From Distichodus sexfasciatus (taxonomy: Eukaryota > Chordata > Actinopteri > Characiformes > Distichodontidae), in NCBI GenBank assembly GCA_032718565.1, contig JAVGVS010000045.1, positions 2,254,168-2,318,167 on the forward strand: a DNA stretch of 64,000 bases. Reading direction: 5' to 3'. The notes under the pieces were generated by a model. It was not told the DNA's origin. It ran no database searches and saw only the letters and a program-made list of their open reading frames with translations. Shown here one piece after another: positions 25,001-37,509 of this stretch. How positions within the stretch are numbered: the first letter of the stretch is position 1; the number at the start of each line of letters is the position of its first letter. A program made the translations under genes and the position numbers.

Positions 25001-27921
25001 GTGTTTAAGACTGATTTTAAGACTGGCCATTTTATTTTGGGAAGTTTGTGAACAGACAGAGAGCTTCAGTTCAAAGTCTGATGAGCTTCAGTTCAAACTC
25101 TACAGATCAAAACTCCAACTGGAATGTGCTGCTTAGTTTCCTATTTAGATTTCTGACTCTAAGGGTTTCATCCTTAACACTCATCTTTATACTTGATGTT
25201 TTTGGAAGCTGCACAATAACATTATGATTGTTCTGCCATCTGTATCAATGTTCAGTGTTTAGTATTACTCTGTGCTCAGTTCTCTTCTGCCTTTTCACAA
25301 ATCATGACAGAGAAAACCAAATATGAAAACTGATCTGTGTGCATATAAAGAGTGTTAAGGCTTGTCCTCCTTTCCCCCCCACCCCGGTTTGTGTTTTGTT
25401 TTCTAGTCTGTCCAATGCCCTTCCTGTTCTCAGTGCAGTAGAGGAGGACTCCAACGCTGAGAGTGCAACTAATACAGAAATGAGTTCCGGCATCGGGGTG
25501 CTGAGCACCACGCTAGCACTCAGGCCCAAAGTCACTCAGGATATCCGAGATGATAGCAAGAGGGTGCACAAAGTGTCGCTGGTCACCAGCAGCAGCTTGG
25601 GCGTGGAGAAGGAGAATGGGCTGAATGGAGGTGTCTCTGAGTGGAAGAGCCACCATGAAGTGTTTAGAACCATTGCAGAAGAAGTGGAACCCTCTAATCC
25701 CAAAATGTCATCCACAGAGCTACCAGGTAACTCATACCTGTTCTCTTCTCTCTCCACTGAACAGAGTGAGGCAACTGCATACTCCTCCTCTTCCTATCTC
25801 TCCTTCTCTCCCCGGAGGCACATTATGTCCCCACCCACCGTTGCCTTGGACACCAGCGACAGCCAGTGGAGCATGAGGAGCGAAGTCCACCTAAGTGGTG
25901 ACGGGGAGGCAGGTGGGAGGAGTTGGGAGGAGCTTTCTGCACCAGCAGGGAGGAGGGAGACAGAGAAAGACAGAGGAATAGCAAGCACAGGCTGGGACTC
26001 GCTCACACAGCTGGAGACCAGTGAGAAGCAGCCAGACGAATTCTACTCTGGCATTTTCAAAGCCACCCGGGTGGAGTTGCCAGCCTCCCCCACCAACGCT
26101 GACACCACCCCACCTCTGACCCCTGCCCCAGCCCTGGCTCCTGCATCACCTGCCTCACCCCATGAGATGGACACCCTTTTGGAAACTCTCAAGAATATGG
26201 GGCCACCCATCCGCCACAGATCCCTGCGCAACCACGCTGGACAACCCGTCTCCTCCCTGCCACCCATCGTAGAGGATGCCACTGGACTGCCAACATCTCC
26301 CCTTGCCTCTCCCACATTCCCTCCAACTTCCCCTGTCAGCCTCCCCATAGACCTGGGCCTCAACTGGAGCTCAGTGAGAAACACACGCTCCCCACTGGAC
26401 ATGATGAAGGAGCAAAAGGGATCTGATCTGTTCCATCGCACAGTGGTTCTGCCCTCACGTGCCTCCTCTCTCAGTAACTTAGTGATGCGTAAGAGCTCCC
26501 TGACAGACATGAGCTCAGATGAAGGAACCCAGGTCAATGGGAGCAGCCTGTTTGGGTCATCAAGACTGGAACACAGCCTACTCTTCTCTAGCTACCGCAC
26601 TGAGCAACAGCTGCCAGGGGACAATGCAGAGAAGATCCCCCTCTTCAGGTCTAGTTCGCTGCCTGACGTTGGCTCCACCACTGACTGGCTCAGTTTGCCT
26701 ACTGGAGGCATGGACTCTCAAGGCTCCCAGACCTCCTCAAACTCCTTGACTGGTCTGTCTGAGTCATCCCACATCAGTGTGGCCCCCTCTCTTCTGCACA
26801 GCCCCACAGCCACTAGCCCTACTCTTGGCTCTGCTCCACCCTTCGCCCCAGAGTCTGGTCGCATCCTCTCACCTGAGTCACCATCCAGACACCCAGCACC
26901 CCCGAGTCTGCAGCGGACCCTAAGCAGTGAGCTTTTCACTGGTGGGTCACCTGTGCACAATGAGGTGGGCCAGGGATTCGGCTTTGGTTACAGACCTGGA
27001 CTAGAGAGGAATGCAGTGCCCAAGTACAGGGCCTTCCCTGATGCCTATGTGAGTAGAGCTTCATTCTAACTTCACCTAAAGGGGTTACAGGGACAGATTA
27101 GAAATTTTCCCCACATTTGATTTACACAGACTAAACAGAGCTTTTAATTTGAGCTTTTGCACTAGAGGAAAAATCCATCTGTAGAATCATTTACGCTGCT
27201 ATGCAAGAAATCATTTGTCTGATTTCTCTGGGTAAAGTCACATGACTTTAATCTGTGGCTGGAACACCTCTTTATACTCAAAGCTCAAAACTGCAGTCCG
27301 GTTGACATTTCAGAGGAAGAATGTTCTGGACTTTCCAGCTTCTGGCAGCTTTGCGCTCCGGTGTCACACTAGACGTAGTGGAGAGAAAGCCAGCAAGGCA
27401 GGGGGTGGGGGGGCGGGAAGGTGTTGTAGTGACAATAGAGCCATTGAGCAGGGTGTTCATTACCTCCTCACCTCTCAATATTCCCTCACGCTGCTCTGAA
27501 ACTCCACTGCTGTTTTGTGTGTACTGAGCGGTTCCTGCCTGGTTTACCAAAGGCTCTACAGTTTTTCAAGTTAAATTAAAGCTGAGGTCAACATCCAGCT
27601 TCATGTGGAGTCTAACGTTGCTGAGTTGTGTGTGTTATTGGATCCTACAGGGCTCTTTTGTGTCTCAGTACAGCCACTTTCCAATTGAACTGTACTTTTA
27701 TGAAGCATGTTGTTACAGAGAGTTGATGTTTTACTATGAAAGTTTTAGATTTAAACTTTCCAAACAGGTTAATGGAATATCTTTCTCACCACACACTCAC
27801 ACACACCCACACACAGTTATACCATCACACACTCATTTCTACCTGTATATGTTGGAGTGAGGTCTGGAGCTTCAGTTAACCTAAATGTTTGGGGTTAGAT
27901 ATGGGCCTTGGCTTGTTATTG

Positions 27922-27955
<34 letters not shown>

Positions 27956-29330
27956 TGCTGCTGGTGTGTGTGTTACCATGGTACTGATCACAGCTGCAGT
28001 TTGAGTCTCATCAGGCTGTGGTCAGCGATGTCAACAACTTCATCCTGCTTTAGTGCATCACTCTGCGGACAGAGCTGGTCACCAGTCTGATGCTGAGGCT
28101 TACGGGCACTAAAATACCTTCAGCAGGCCTCTTCTTCTGATGATGATGTAGACTCCCCTTTAATCCAAAATCTCATGTGAACCTCCAGATAAAATTATGC
28201 ACTGATATTCCCTCATTTCTCTGAATGACAGAAGGACAGTTCCCTGATGTGTCTGGACATGTGGCTGGTTATTTTATTTAGGGGCTGGGAGGAGGTAGAG
28301 AGAGAGTGATGGAGGAAGGATGGAGAGCTGTTGTCTGTGTGATTGTGTTGTTTGAGCCCTCCACCCATATAATGAGGCATGTTGGTCTCCTGCACCGGGC
28401 CTTGTTGAGTCCTGCACAGACACACCCACTTGTACTGTCGCAGGAGCAGAGAGAAACACACTCACACACATGAATGCACACTCATAGATGCACAAATGCA
28501 CACTCACGCATGCACATACACACATGCACACACGCATATGCACACACATGAACACATACGGTCACACACACATCTGTTAACATGACAGTTCAGAATTTGC
28601 TCTCTCCTATGTAAATTCCACCCTATGTAAATTCACACAGACTGATAACACTGCAGTTAAACGCCAGCCTGATGCTGCTTTTCCCATCACACACCTTCAA
28701 ATGCACACACATGCATACAGTTACTCAGTCTCATATTCTTTTATTGCACACATCATCTGCACATCAGAACTCATCAAAGAACTTTGACCCCAGTCCCATA
28801 CCTTTACCTGAACATACCCACTCAAACTGAACTTTAAGGACTTACTGCATTTATTTGACATGAATCATTAGAGACAGTACAGGTTAAAGCAGCAGATAAA
28901 AGGAGTATCCTATGTGTTGTTTTGGAACTATACTTTTAAGTCTGTACCTTCTAACTACTGCAGACCTACTTACACATGACTAGTCTCCTGTGGAAATTCA
29001 CCTGAGCTTCATATGATGTTTCAGATGATTTCATTTGAAGTGTCTTTTATTCTGGTTGATTGATGGTGGCAGACGGGCTGCTCGGGTGTGTCGCAGTTTC
29101 ACCAGAAATTATACACAACAGGTGACAACTAGTAGACAGGCAGCATGTTGACTGTAGATCAGCTCATGGATGAACATGAGACTCGTTTTAACTTCATCCT
29201 CCTGATGAACATGGACAGCTGCTCACACCAACTTTCACTACTCTCATTTTACTGGTTTTATGGTTGCACAGTAAAGATGACACCCACAGCACTAACCCAG
29301 ACACACATGTGGTGGTGTCATGGTTTTTGT

Positions 29331-29361
<31 letters not shown>

Positions 29362-32300
29362 TATTATTATTATCATTATTATTATTATTATTATTATCAG
29401 TGTTTTAATGAGCAATGATAAACTACTGGAGTTATTGTCATTGTAAAAACCTTCACTTTTACTTGAGGGTGGGATAAGGAAGGGCAGAACAATGTTTTAG
29501 CTGTGATCGTAAGGTCGCAGGTTTGAATGCCAGACTGCTAAAGGTACCACTGAGGTACTCATGAGCAAGGTACCGTCCCCGAGCGTCAGCTGCCCACTGC
29601 TCCTTTAACAGATGGCTCAAGGCAGAGCTTTCGGGGCAGTTGGTAACGTAATGTAAGGGAGTTCCCTCTGTGATCAGAAGGATGCTGGTTCGAATCCCGG
29701 AGTGAGCAAGGTGCCAAAAAAGCTGCTTAAANNNNNNNNNNAAAAATTATTATTACTATTTTTACTATTATTACTATTATTATTATCATTATTATTATTA
29801 TTGTTAGTAGTAGTAGTAGTAGTATATCACAAATTAATAGACAAGCAGCAAAATATGAGTTTGGCAAAGTGATTAAAATTTAGGGAAGCGGTCATCCCTG
29901 ATCAGGGAATATCTATCACCAAATCCCTTTACTTTCTTTACTTCTTTTATTTTCAATCTGCAGCTTACCAAAGAGAAGGAGCATGGCAAAGTCAACCCTA
30001 GGCCTGGAAAGGTGAGCTGTTCTCTTCTTTTGCTTGTGACTTATAAAGCCAATAATTACTAGTTCCTCTAACCTACTGTCACAAATTAACCTTCTCATTT
30101 GTGATCTCAACTCAATTATTAGCCATTTTATTATTTTTCTTCTCTTTCTTAAGAAATGTCTGATTAAAGGGAAAACCAAATTGTCAAACCTATTATTGCA
30201 AGCTCCTGCTGCTCATGAAGATAAATATTTTCACTACACCTTCTCACACTGGTGTTAGTGTAATGTAATGTTCCAGAATGGAGGGAAACTGCCAGAGAGT
30301 CTCTTGGTCTGTCTCTGCCCCAGTGGCAGGAGATGGTACTGCACTAAACATCAGAGTCGCTGTTGGTTAGAGCAGTAGCTTCCAACCGTTCCAGTTTTCA
30401 TAATCATCAGATGAGGCAATCATCAGAGCAGGTCCAGCTGTGCTGCTGAAGGAAGTACAAGGCTATGCTCTGCAGGGTGGCCGAGCATCAGGCCTGGGAG
30501 CCGATTTGGAGTTTACCAGAGTGTTTGTCTCTCCACTAGATGTACATCTACGACCAGCCGGGACTGCGTGGGCGGAGAATTGAGGTGCGAGGTGATGTGG
30601 TGGATGCTACGGCCTGGCAGTTTCCAGAAACCATCTCCATCAGAGTGGTGAGAGGAGGGTAAGAGATCAAACCGGACTCATAACATCATGCAGTTTCGCA
30701 TCTCATTCAGTAAACACACTGAACACACTGCTCCTCCCGGGGAGGAGGAAATGCAGAAGCTGTATTTGTCATGCACAGTGTGTTGTTGCATGGTGTGTTC
30801 ACAATTACAAATAATTATTCACTCTCAGATAATCTTAACTCAGGTACGCATTGCAATTTCCCTAATTAAAGTCTTAAATTTAGGTAGATTAATATTCAAA
30901 ATGTAGAAATGGCAGAATATGTTCATAGAGCGCAGAGAAATGCTGTCAAGTGCTCAAATTGCAATAATATTATTGCACTCCATGTGAGGGAGAGAAGTGT
31001 GAAGGTCTAATTGGTCTGAACTTGTAGACTCTCCCTAGCCTCCAGCATACAAGCTGCTCAGAAAAATCTTTATTACCGTTTGAGACAGACATGTGGTCGG
31101 GGCCTAAAATACAGCTCTGAGGTGCTCCTCCCTCACTCCTCATGTGCCTCCCCCTAAAGTTACTTCATGAAAATGAAAATCTGAAAGTGACAGATTAACT
31201 TAAAATTGTAAGTTGTAACTACAGGTGTGTTTTCAAAGTGAATGTGCTAATACACACTGTAAAATATCTAATTCATCAATTTGGCTAACCCTAACTTTAA
31301 AACCTGCCTTAAAAATTCCAAAAATCTAATTAGATATAGGTATCAAATAAGAGATTTTTAACTAATTATTGTAAATCTAGTTCCTGCTTTGTATTGCTCT
31401 CTGTAAGAAACTGCTGAATTGCTAACTCTGTGCTGAAAGATCTTTTCATCAAATGTAATGAAGTTGTGGAGTTACTTTGTTTCAGATGCTCTGATTCTAA
31501 TTCAACATCTATATAGATAACAGATGGATCAGCCAGAACTCTCCTGTTAGTTAAAGTTAGCATTTAAAGTTAATGGACAAATTGAGGCAAATTTTCTTCT
31601 GACCCAGAACATAAAGCGTCCAGAACATTTGCTGAGAATCTCACTGGAGGTTAGAGATTGAGATGTGTGTGTTCTGCTCTGGTGTGCTGCAGCTGGGTGT
31701 TGTATGAGAAGCCGGACTTCAAGGGGGAAAAGATCGCTCTGGATGAGGGTGACATCGAGCTGACGCTGCCCTTCGCTCCATTAGCAGAGCAGTCCAGTCC
31801 CCTGCTCAATGGCACTGATGAGCAGCAGCAGGACAATAACAATGTCCAGCAGCAGCAAAACATGCCAGCCAGAAGCTGCACCATTGGATCACTCCGTAGA
31901 GCTGTCAGGGTATGGACTACCATTTACACACACTCACACACATACACAAATCAGCCATAACCTTATGAGCCCTGACGGGTGAGCTGAATAAAATTGATTA
32001 CTATGGTGCCTGGTAGTGAGTGGAACAAATTATGCAGCAAGTAAACATTGTCTCCTTCAAGTTTTTGAGTTGGAAGCATAGAAATGGAGAAATGTTAGAA
32101 TTTGGGTGACTTAATTGCTGAACGTTTTTAGGCTGCTTCTGATAGAAAGCTGTCAGAACACAGTGCAGCACAGTTTGTTGAGCAGAGTCGTGTAGGTCTC
32201 CCTCTTGTGTTGGAAGTGTGAACTGCATCTAAATCCATCTTGACAGCATCAGCACTGTGGACATTTACATTTACTTTTATGGCTTCTTCCATTTCATAAT

Positions 32301-35300
32301 TACAATTTTCTAATTATTATTACATTTACAGCATTTACCAGACGTACAACAGTGCTTTATAGTCAATGACTGTTCTTCAGTCTGCAAAGCTAGACTTACA
32401 ATTAACAGATTCTTGAATCAGAGTCTTGAATCTTGAAAAAAAATCTTGAATCTGTCATTAAAACCAAGTTACCGCCAACTAAGTTACACACTTTAGCAAA
32501 AAGTGTTAGAGAAAAATGGAAGTTAGTGCATAGACAACAAACATACATGGTAGTGGGTTAATAGTTTTGGGGAGGGGGGTGATTTTGGAAGTTTGTTGTT
32601 TGTAGTTTATTGGGGCGGTTAAGGAGATGGTACAGTGATCTGAGGGTTGCCTTCAAATGTAGAGCTCACATGTGGTTGTGGTGTGCTGTGTTCACAGTGA
32701 CAAATAATCACTCACTTTACAGGTGTATAGTCTTCCTGGAGCAATTTGGAGTTAAGGCATGTCCTGTACAGTGGCAGTGTGACTTTATGGCTATATCTGG
32801 CACCAAGGGCTCCAATGAGAAAATGATATTCAAATTGATTTCTTCTTTGTTGTTTTCAGGACTACAGCGTTCCTGAGATCTGTCTCTTCCCAGAGGAGAA
32901 AGCAGAGGGGAAGAAGGTCGTGTTCAGGGACACATCAGAAGACGCGCGGATCTTTGGCTTCCCCATCAGAGCCAACTCCATCATCATCAATGCTGGACTG
33001 TGAGTGGAGCAGGATGCATGAACAAAGCTCAGAGTCACTTCACAGATCATAACCAAGAAAGAATAATGAAGTGAAACCTTATTTATCTGCACAGTTAAAA
33101 TACCACAAATTAGTATTAATAACCACTATTTATTGCCAATCCCACCAACACTCAGCACATAACCCTAGAATCTAGGAACTGTTGAATGTTGTTTCAAAAT
33201 CAATGATGCATACTGAAAATGCCTGTTGTGCTCCTCCTGACCGTGATGAAGGTGGCTGGTGTTTGCCGAGCCCTTCTTCCAGGGTGTCCCGCGGGTGTTG
33301 GAGGTGGGGGGCTTCCCAAACCCAGCTGCATGGGGAGTCACACAGCCCTACATTGCCTCCCTGCACCCCCTTAAGATAGTGAGCATCCCCACACATGAAC
33401 ACTGCAGCATTAGCCATAAATACAGTTTGGATCTGGTTTCTAGTTTTGTTTTATCTGTTTTACAGGGTGAGCCAAAGGTGGAAAAGCCAAATGAACCTAA
33501 AGTAAGCCTTTACCTGAGTTCAACAACAACACAAAGTGTGTGTGTTTGGTGTGTATGTGTATAATGTGGATTTATGTCTTGTTCTTAGCTGGTGATCTAT
33601 GAGAAGTCATATTTCACTGGAAAAAGTCGTGAGATTTACACAAACACCCGAGACTTCATCAGCAGGGAGGACCGACACCAGAGTGTGTTCATGTATAATG
33701 CTGGCTCTCTCAAGGTGGTTGGTGGCATGTAAGTCAACATGAAGGAGAAGTGTGTGTGTGTGGGTGGCAGTTTGTTTGCCAGAATGGGTGTAACATTTTG
33801 TGTGTGCAGATGTCTTAGTGTTTGCTGCGTATGAGTGTTTATAGACTTGTGTGGTATCATGTGTATTGTTCTGTATATTTGCCCTGAATCGTGTGAGAAT
33901 TGACTTGTGTGGCGTGTGTTGGGTTTGCGTGTGCTCACCGTGTGCGGTTGTGTGTCTCAGCTGGGTGGGTTATGAGAAGGAAGGATTCCGTGGGCATCAG
34001 TACCTGCTGGAGGAGGGCGAGTACCACGACTGGCGCGTTTGGGGTGGCTGTGATGCTGAGCTGCGCTCCGTCCGCCTCATCCGCACCGTGAGTTAACAAA
34101 CACACACCCACACACACACACATACACACACACAAACACAAATCATTCAATAAAGCTCAGTAACTGTGTGTGTGTATGTGTGCAGGATCTGAGTCGTCCT
34201 GCACTGGTGTTGTATGAGATGGCGGTAGAAGAGGAGGAGGAGGAGGCTAAAGAGGAGAGGACGTTTGAGGTGATGGAGGCGGTTCCTGACGTGGAGCTGT
34301 TTGGCTTCCGACCAGCAACTCAGTCCATCCACGTGCTTAGTGGAGCGTAAGTGCTGTTTTTCTGATTTTACTTTCGACTTTATTTTGACTTTACTCTCAC
34401 TTTTATCTGATTTTATTCATAATTTCCCACTGTACTCATATTTTTCTCTCACTTTTTATCTCACTTTTTCAATGTTCTCGCTGGCTTTGTATTTTGGACA
34501 TTGTGGGGAATTCCTCTTTTTCCCCGATGTTTTGCTCCATGGTTGTGCCTCTATGCTGTGCTTGACACTGCCGGTTGTGTGTGTGTGTGTGTGTGTAGGT
34601 GGGTTGCGTACTCTCACGTGGATTACTCGGGTAAGCAGTACATCCTTGAGAAAGGTTTCTACAACACCTGTGCAGACTGGGGCTCTGATGACAACCGCAT
34701 CTGCTCTTTGCAGCCCATCCTGCAGGTAATTACCCATCCTCTGTCCCCTTACATCTCACCTTCTTCACACTGCTGTTGCTTAAATTTTAAAACTCCGGTC
34801 TTGTTTTTGTCTTTCAGGCTCCAGCTGATGGTCCGGCCTTCAGAAGCGAGGTCAGGAGTTCTAACGTTATTGTATTTTTCTGGATTTGCCTGGAGAGAAG
34901 TGTGTTGGTTATTAATGTGTGTGTATTCGCTCCTGCAGCTCTTCCTGTACTCGGAGCCCGGCTTCCAGGGCACGTGTCGTGTGTACAGCCGTGGGCAGGA
35001 GGCGCTGGACGAAGCACTGACCGTACGGTCCTGCAGGGTGGTGGGGGGCAGGTCAGTGGAAGCTCATTATCTAAATCGCTTATTCCCAATTGGGTTCCCA
35101 AGGACAGGAACCTATCCCAGCACTATGGGCACAAGGCATGGACCATCCCTGGGTGGGCGACAACACACCGCAGGGCACACACACACTTACATTCAAACCT
35201 ACGGGTGCATTTTAGAGTCACCAATTAACAGGATCACTCAGAGAAAACCCACACCAACATGGGGCGAGCACACGAACTCCACACAGAAAGACCCCACGAC

Positions 35301-37445
35301 TAACCCAGGGATCAAACCCACAACCTTCGTGCTGTGAGGTGATAGCACTAACCACTGCGCCCTCAATGTGTTCAGCATGTTGTACTGTATGTCCAAATTT
35401 TGCAGTGATGAGCCCTGCTGAGTTTGGTGACCTGAACTGAGGCTAAAATAATGAAAGTTGTGTTAGTAATAGTTGTGCTGGGAGTCATGAGTCTCATCTT
35501 TCTCTCGCTCTCTCTCAGCTGGGTGTTGTATGAGAGCACAGACTTCATGGGGAATCAGTATGTTCTGTCAGAGGGCGATTACCCCAATGAAACCAGCATG
35601 GGCTCCCCACCCCACTGCCCACTGCGCTCTGCCAAACCCGTTCCCCTGGTAAGGATCTCTCCCTTTTTATCTCTCTTCTCCTTATCCGCTTTCACTCTGT
35701 TTCTCTGCTCACGTTGACTTTTCTTTATTAGCTGTTTGCAGTTCCATCTATTTCTCTCTTTGGACTTGAGTGTTTTGAGGGACGAGAAGTCACATTCCAG
35801 ACCGAAGTGTCCAACATGGCGGAGGACGGAATTAACCCCCACTTCCTATCTGTCAAAGTCAACAGCGGCTGGTGAGTCTGTGTGTGTGTGTGTGTTATCT
35901 TGAAAGCTATAATTAAAGGCAACAGATCTTTTCAAAATCCTTGGAGACACACCACTCTTATCCAAAAGGCTTCCTGAGTTCCAAAAGTCTGATGTGAAGC
36001 TCGGGTTATTATTCTGTAGTGGGGTTGTCACCATGAAAGTAGTCAAGTCAAAGTAAACTTTGTCATCTCTGCTATATACTGTACTGGTATACAGAGAGAA
36101 GAGACGACGTGGCTCCAGTTTTTACAGTGCAAACAACAATTAAAAGGGAACAAAGAACAAATAGGACACATAGAATAAACAAAATGTGAATAGAATATAA
36201 AATATACACTTTAACCTAGAAATGGAGTATTAAATATAAACTTTAAACTAGAAGTAGAAGGAGAAAGAGAGACAATTGGGGTGCAGTACTAACCTACAAC
36301 TATGGTCTTGGAATTGACTTTTACACTGAATGTGTGATTGATGCCAGTAATAGTTTCAATATGAAAAATTCTATACAGACAGTCTGTTAATAAAACAGTA
36401 TCTCTCAAAAAGTCTGACTAACATTCAAGTTGGATCAAGTATGTGCATATTGTAACAGCAGTGGGGAAATAGAGTGCAGATACAGTTAGTTAGAAGGTGA
36501 CCAGTGATATGTACATTCAATGTTTAATAGTTGTGCAAATATGAAGCAGCAGAGCAAAAATTGTGCAATTGGTCAGTGACTTGCCCTGCTGTCCAATGTT
36601 TTAGGGTCACAACAGGCCCAGCAACACTCTCAGGCAGAGTTCATTTCATAGACGAACACCTAATGTGTATGATGTACAATACAATAAGGAGTACTCCACA
36701 GGTGTATGGCACAACAGGAGAGCAGCTCATCACTACAAGCCTATAAAAACTATAACTATAAAATTAAACTATATAATTTATAAACTATAAAAAGGAGAAG
36801 AGGCATGGGAACAGGTACAAATGTTCACATTTTGGTGATTTGGTGAGAGAGGAGTAAAAGAGGCCACCTACATCCAAGTAGAACCACCATCACTGGACAG
36901 AGTTGGAGGATTACCATCACCACATTGGACAGACCACTTCTAAAGTGACAACCCGACACTGGAGGATAAATAGCTGGAACTCCATATCAGATTTTTTGAA
37001 TGGATGAAGTCTTTCAGGTGAAGTGTCGTCAAGGGTTTTGAAAAGAAGCCCAGTTGCCCTTGATTTAAACTCTTGGGATTACCATGTCCTGGATGACTGA
37101 TAACCTACACTGACATTATGTGTGTTTAGTCACTACTCATGATGATAATTATGCTGCTTGTGGTTTCATCCAGCTGGGTGCTATTTGAGCACAGTAACTA
37201 CAGGGGGCGCCAGTTCCTGCTTGAACCCATTGAGATCACAAACTGGCACAAGTTCAGCTCCCTGTCCTCTGTCGGCTCCGTCTACCCAGTCCGAGCGGTG
37301 AGTACAAACACCTCAGCGCGCTCTGACTGTCTCCTCACCTAACATTTGGGTTATTACCTGTTGAGGTGCAGTGTGTGAGTTAAGAGCAGAGCAAACACGG
37401 CAAAACAAGGTCTAATTAATTTGTAAATACTGCAGGCTCCAGTGT

Positions 37446-37509
<64 letters not shown>

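Larger units (their letters stand above)
27049..29963 (+). other. crybg1 intron 4: microsatellites, SINE, assembly gap
   Basis: Contains (GT)n at about 27924-27953, CACACA/CATGCA-rich DNA at about 28460-28570, an (ATT)n tract at 29333-29398, a SINE at 29490-29731, the 10-N gap and a second (ATT)n/(TAG)n tract at 29744-29823. No coding exon is recognised. Confidence 0.6.
30540..37297 (+). other. crybg1: crybg1 beta/gamma-crystallin block: twelve Greek-key motifs
   Basis: Motifs are encoded one per exon: 30540 (MYIYDQPGLRGRRIEV), 31693 (WVLYEKPDFKGEKIAL), 32860, 33252 (WLVFAEPFFQGVPRVL), 33589 (LVIYEKSYFTGKSREI), 33961 (WVGYEKEGFRGHQYLL), 34186, 34599 (WVAYSHVDYSGKQYIL), 34939 (LFLYSEPGFQGTCRVY), 35519 (WVLYESTDFMGNQYVL), 35732 and 37174 (WVLFEHSNYRGRQFLL). 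Short linker exons (33466, 34818) separate some domains. Odd motifs end with two leftover bases and even motifs start with C or G before TGG, the usual phase pattern of the family. Six two-motif domains are expected for CRYBG1 and six are found. Confidence 0.93.
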
